The translations under genes were made by a program, and so were the position numbers. A model generated the notes under the pieces. That model worked only from the letters and a program-made list of their open reading frames with translations, was not told the origin of the DNA and ran no database searches. This document shows, one piece after another, positions 62,643 to 64,000 of a stretch of DNA of 64,000 bases; within the stretch, counting starts at the first letter, position 1; every line of letters begins with the position of its first letter. Source of the DNA: Calothrix sp. PCC 7716 (GTDB taxonomy: Bacteria; Cyanobacteriota; Cyanobacteriia; Cyanobacteriales; Nostocaceae); contig NZ_AP025018.1 in NCBI RefSeq assembly GCF_019977735.1, positions 6,328,580 to 6,392,579 on the forward strand, written 5' to 3'.

Positions 62643-63115
62643 GCGATACAAATAGCGTTAAACCAGATAGTACCTTTGAAGTTAAAAGCTCACCATTTCT
62701 ACAAGCTATTGCCCAACAAATTCGTGGTCAAGATACCTATGGTGTTTACCGTAGTTGGTCGGATGAATTACTGCTAAAACCTTATATAGTTAGTAAACCT
62801 AAAAAGCGCGAGATACCTGTCGATGGTGATGTTGACCCGATGACTATTAGTCGGATTAATGCATTTTACCGCGCGGCTGCTGCCTGTATTGAAAAAGAAA
62901 CAGGATTTTTATCGCAAGTCGTCGTTGATATAAATCATGAAGGTTTTGGCTGGATATTAGTTTTTGCAGGTCATCTCATTCTAATTCGCAAAACAATGCG
63001 CGACGCTCATCGCTTTGGTTTTGATTCTCTAGAAAAAACCGCCGAAGAAGGTGAGAAGCTAGTTACAAAAGCCGTAGATATAGCCAAGCAATACACAGAA
63101 GTTGCAAAGCTTTAA
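62639..63115 (+). CDS. NifX-associated nitrogen fixation protein (DUF269)
   Basis: 158 aa. Signature regions FLQAIAQQIRGQDTYGVYRS and RINAFYRAAAACIEKETGFL, with LVFAGHLILIRKTMRDAHRF. It always travels with nifX in diazotrophs; the biochemical role is not established. Translationally coupled to nifX (ATGA overlap). Confidence 0.93.
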   Translation: MSDTNSVKPDSTFEVKSSPFLQAIAQQIRGQDTYGVYRSWSDELLLKPYIVSKPKKREIPVDGDVDPMTISRINAFYRAAAACIEKETGFLSQVVVDINHEGFGWILVFAGHLILIRKTMRDAHRFGFDSLEKTAEEGEKLVTKAVDIAKQYTEVAKL

Positions 63116-63187
63116 GAGTAGAAAGTGCTGAGTGCTGAGTGCTGAGTGTTGAGTGTTGAGTTCTGAGTGCTGAGTAGGGAGGTGTTA
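63116..63187. repeat. GAGTGCT tandem repeats
   Basis: Seven or so copies of a heptamer GAGTGCT/GAGTGTT between 63121 and 63174, an STRR, then the ribosome site GGGAGGTG of the next gene. Confidence 0.75.
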
Positions 63188-63400
63188 ATGACTCAAGTTA
63201 CGAATGATGTGGAAGAATTAAAAACACAAATTCGGCGCCTAAATAGTAAAGCTGGTCAAATGAAAATGGATTTACATGACCTAGCTGAAGGTTTGCCGAC
63301 TAATTACCAGCAACTTATGGATGTTGCGGCAGAAACTTATGAGATTTTTCGGAAATTAGATGAAATGAAGCAACAACTAAAACAAATGGAGAACGGATAA
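63188..63400 (+). CDS. DUF683 (CCE_0567-type) small nif protein
   Basis: 70 aa from ATG 63188, which has GGGAGG 6 nt upstream; an in-frame start at 63167 lies inside the repeats. Coiled-coil protein VEELKTQIRRLNSKAGQMKM with LHDLAEGLPTNYQQLMDVAA, the family hallmark. It is found between the NifX-associated gene and nifW in cyanobacteria. Confidence 0.9.
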   Translation: MTQVTNDVEELKTQIRRLNSKAGQMKMDLHDLAEGLPTNYQQLMDVAAETYEIFRKLDEMKQQLKQMENG

Positions 63401-63717
63401 TGAGTAAAGATTTTGAAACCTTTAAACAAATTTCTGACGCGGAAGAATATTTTAAGTTTTTTGAGCTTCCCTACGACGCAAAACTTGTAAATGTTAACCG
63501 TTTACATATTTTGAAAAAGTTTTCTTTATACATTAAAGAAATAGACGAACAAAATTCGAGTTTGAGCTTTGCAGAAAAACTCGATTTATATAGTGCTGCA
63601 TTAAATAAAGCTTATGAGGTTTTCGTTGACTCAACACCTCAAGAACAAAAGCTGTTCAAAGTGTTTAATCAGAAGCCTAAAAATGTAGTCACGCTGACAG
63701 AAATCACGTCTGATTAG
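63400..63717 (+). CDS. nifW: nitrogenase-stabilising protein NifW
   Basis: 105 aa. Starts in a TAATG overlap with the previous gene. Contains the NifW start FKQISDAEEYFKFFELPYDA and VNVNRLHILKKFSLYIKEID. NifW protects or helps mature the MoFe protein. Confidence 0.93.
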   Translation: MSKDFETFKQISDAEEYFKFFELPYDAKLVNVNRLHILKKFSLYIKEIDEQNSSLSFAEKLDLYSAALNKAYEVFVDSTPQEQKLFKVFNQKPKNVVTLTEITSD

Positions 63718-63727
63718 GAGGTACAAA

Positions 63728-64000
63728 GTGATTGACCTAACGCCTACCGAATTGGAACGTTATCGGCGCCAAATGATGCTTCCTAACTTTGGCGAAATGG
63801 CACAGAAGCGCCTCAAGTCAGCCACAGTACTAGTTACGGGTGTGGGAGGACTAGGCGGTACAGCAGCATTATATCTGGCTGTTGCAGGCGTTGGAAAGCT
63901 GATTTTAGTTCGAGGTGGTGACTTACGGCTTGATGATATGAACCGTCAAGTTTTAATGACGGATGATTGGGTCAACAAGCCAAGAGTGTTCAAAGCGAAG
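63728..64000 (+). CDS. hesA: HesA (ThiF/MoeB-like), N-terminal part
   Basis: Starts at GTG 63728 with GGAGG 6 nt upstream and runs off the window (91 codons). DLTPTELERYRRQMMLPNFG is the family start and VTGVGGLGGTAALYLAVAGV the nucleotide-binding loop. HesA is an E1-like ATPase in the cyanobacterial nif/hes cluster, associated with cofactor assembly; position after nifW is the normal order. Confidence 0.93.
   Translation, partial: MIDLTPTELERYRRQMMLPNFGEMAQKRLKSATVLVTGVGGLGGTAALYLAVAGVGKLILVRGGDLRLDDMNRQVLMTDDWVNKPRVFKAK

Noticed and set aside
1-64000. tRNA or rRNA genes
   Set aside because: No cloverleaf with a GGTTCGAxTCC-type T-arm or rRNA-like stretch was recognised. GTTCGATTCC at 26431 lies in a CRISPR spacer and has no acceptor stem.

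Overview
The window comes from a filamentous, heterocyst-forming cyanobacterium (Nostocales). It holds a nif operon in the order nifD-nifK-nifE-nifN-nifX-(NifX-associated DUF269 gene)-(DUF683 gene)-nifW-hesA. Three consecutive genes, nifD, nifK and nifE, are each split by a large DNA element, the hallmark of heterocyst-specific programmed excision. Other cyanobacterial signs are short tandem repeats of the CTAACTC type, hairpin families between genes, and a very abundant GGCGCC palindrome.

Region 1 (1-13702) is the nifK-proximal part of the nifD element; its left end lies outside the window. It carries a ParB/degenerate-methylase fusion, a set of small membrane proteins around a P-type ATPase that has lost its catalytic motifs, an ArsA-like ATPase with an altered P-loop, a beta-carbonic anhydrase, a Ca2+/H+ antiporter, and a XisA-type tyrosine recombinase at the nifD end. 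The last 49 codons of nifD and the first 429 codons of nifK follow.

Region 2 (15273-48949) is a nifK element of about 33.7 kb with a XisF-like serine recombinase near its right end. Its left half holds a KAP NTPase, a complete EF-G paralogue, a TPR-CHAT protein and small genes. Its right half is a complete type I-D CRISPR-Cas system: cas6, two arrays (21 and 28 repeats) with related leaders, cas2, cas1, cas4, csc1, csc2, cas10d (csc3), a lone MNT nucleotidyltransferase, two small genes, cas3, a DUF433 gene and a divergent WYL regulator. Between cas3 and the next gene lies a two-repeat degenerate mini-array on the opposite strand. Its spacer starts with 15 nt that exactly match a site with a GTT (I-D type) PAM directly upstream of the -35 box of the neighbouring small wHTH-like gene at the head of the effector block. 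This looks like a CreR-type self-regulating guide RNA and is the most striking signal here.

Region 3 (49916-59852) is a 9,925-bp nifE element bounded by a perfect 12-bp direct repeat (ATTATTCCAGTT). It has its own tyrosine recombinase, homologous to the nifD one, three hexapeptide acetyltransferases, an acyltransferase-3 membrane protein, a VanZ-like protein, and two unannotated 42-45 aa peptides sharing a strongly conserved 25-residue C-terminus.

Region 4 (59841-64000) is nifE 3' part, nifN, nifX, the NifX-associated gene, the DUF683 gene, nifW and the start of hesA, tightly packed. By in-frame joining, excision would give NifK of about 511 aa and NifE of about 476 aa, both normal lengths. 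All three elements must therefore leave before a heterocyst can make nitrogenase, and the CRISPR-Cas locus and the EF-G paralogue would leave the chromosome in those cells.
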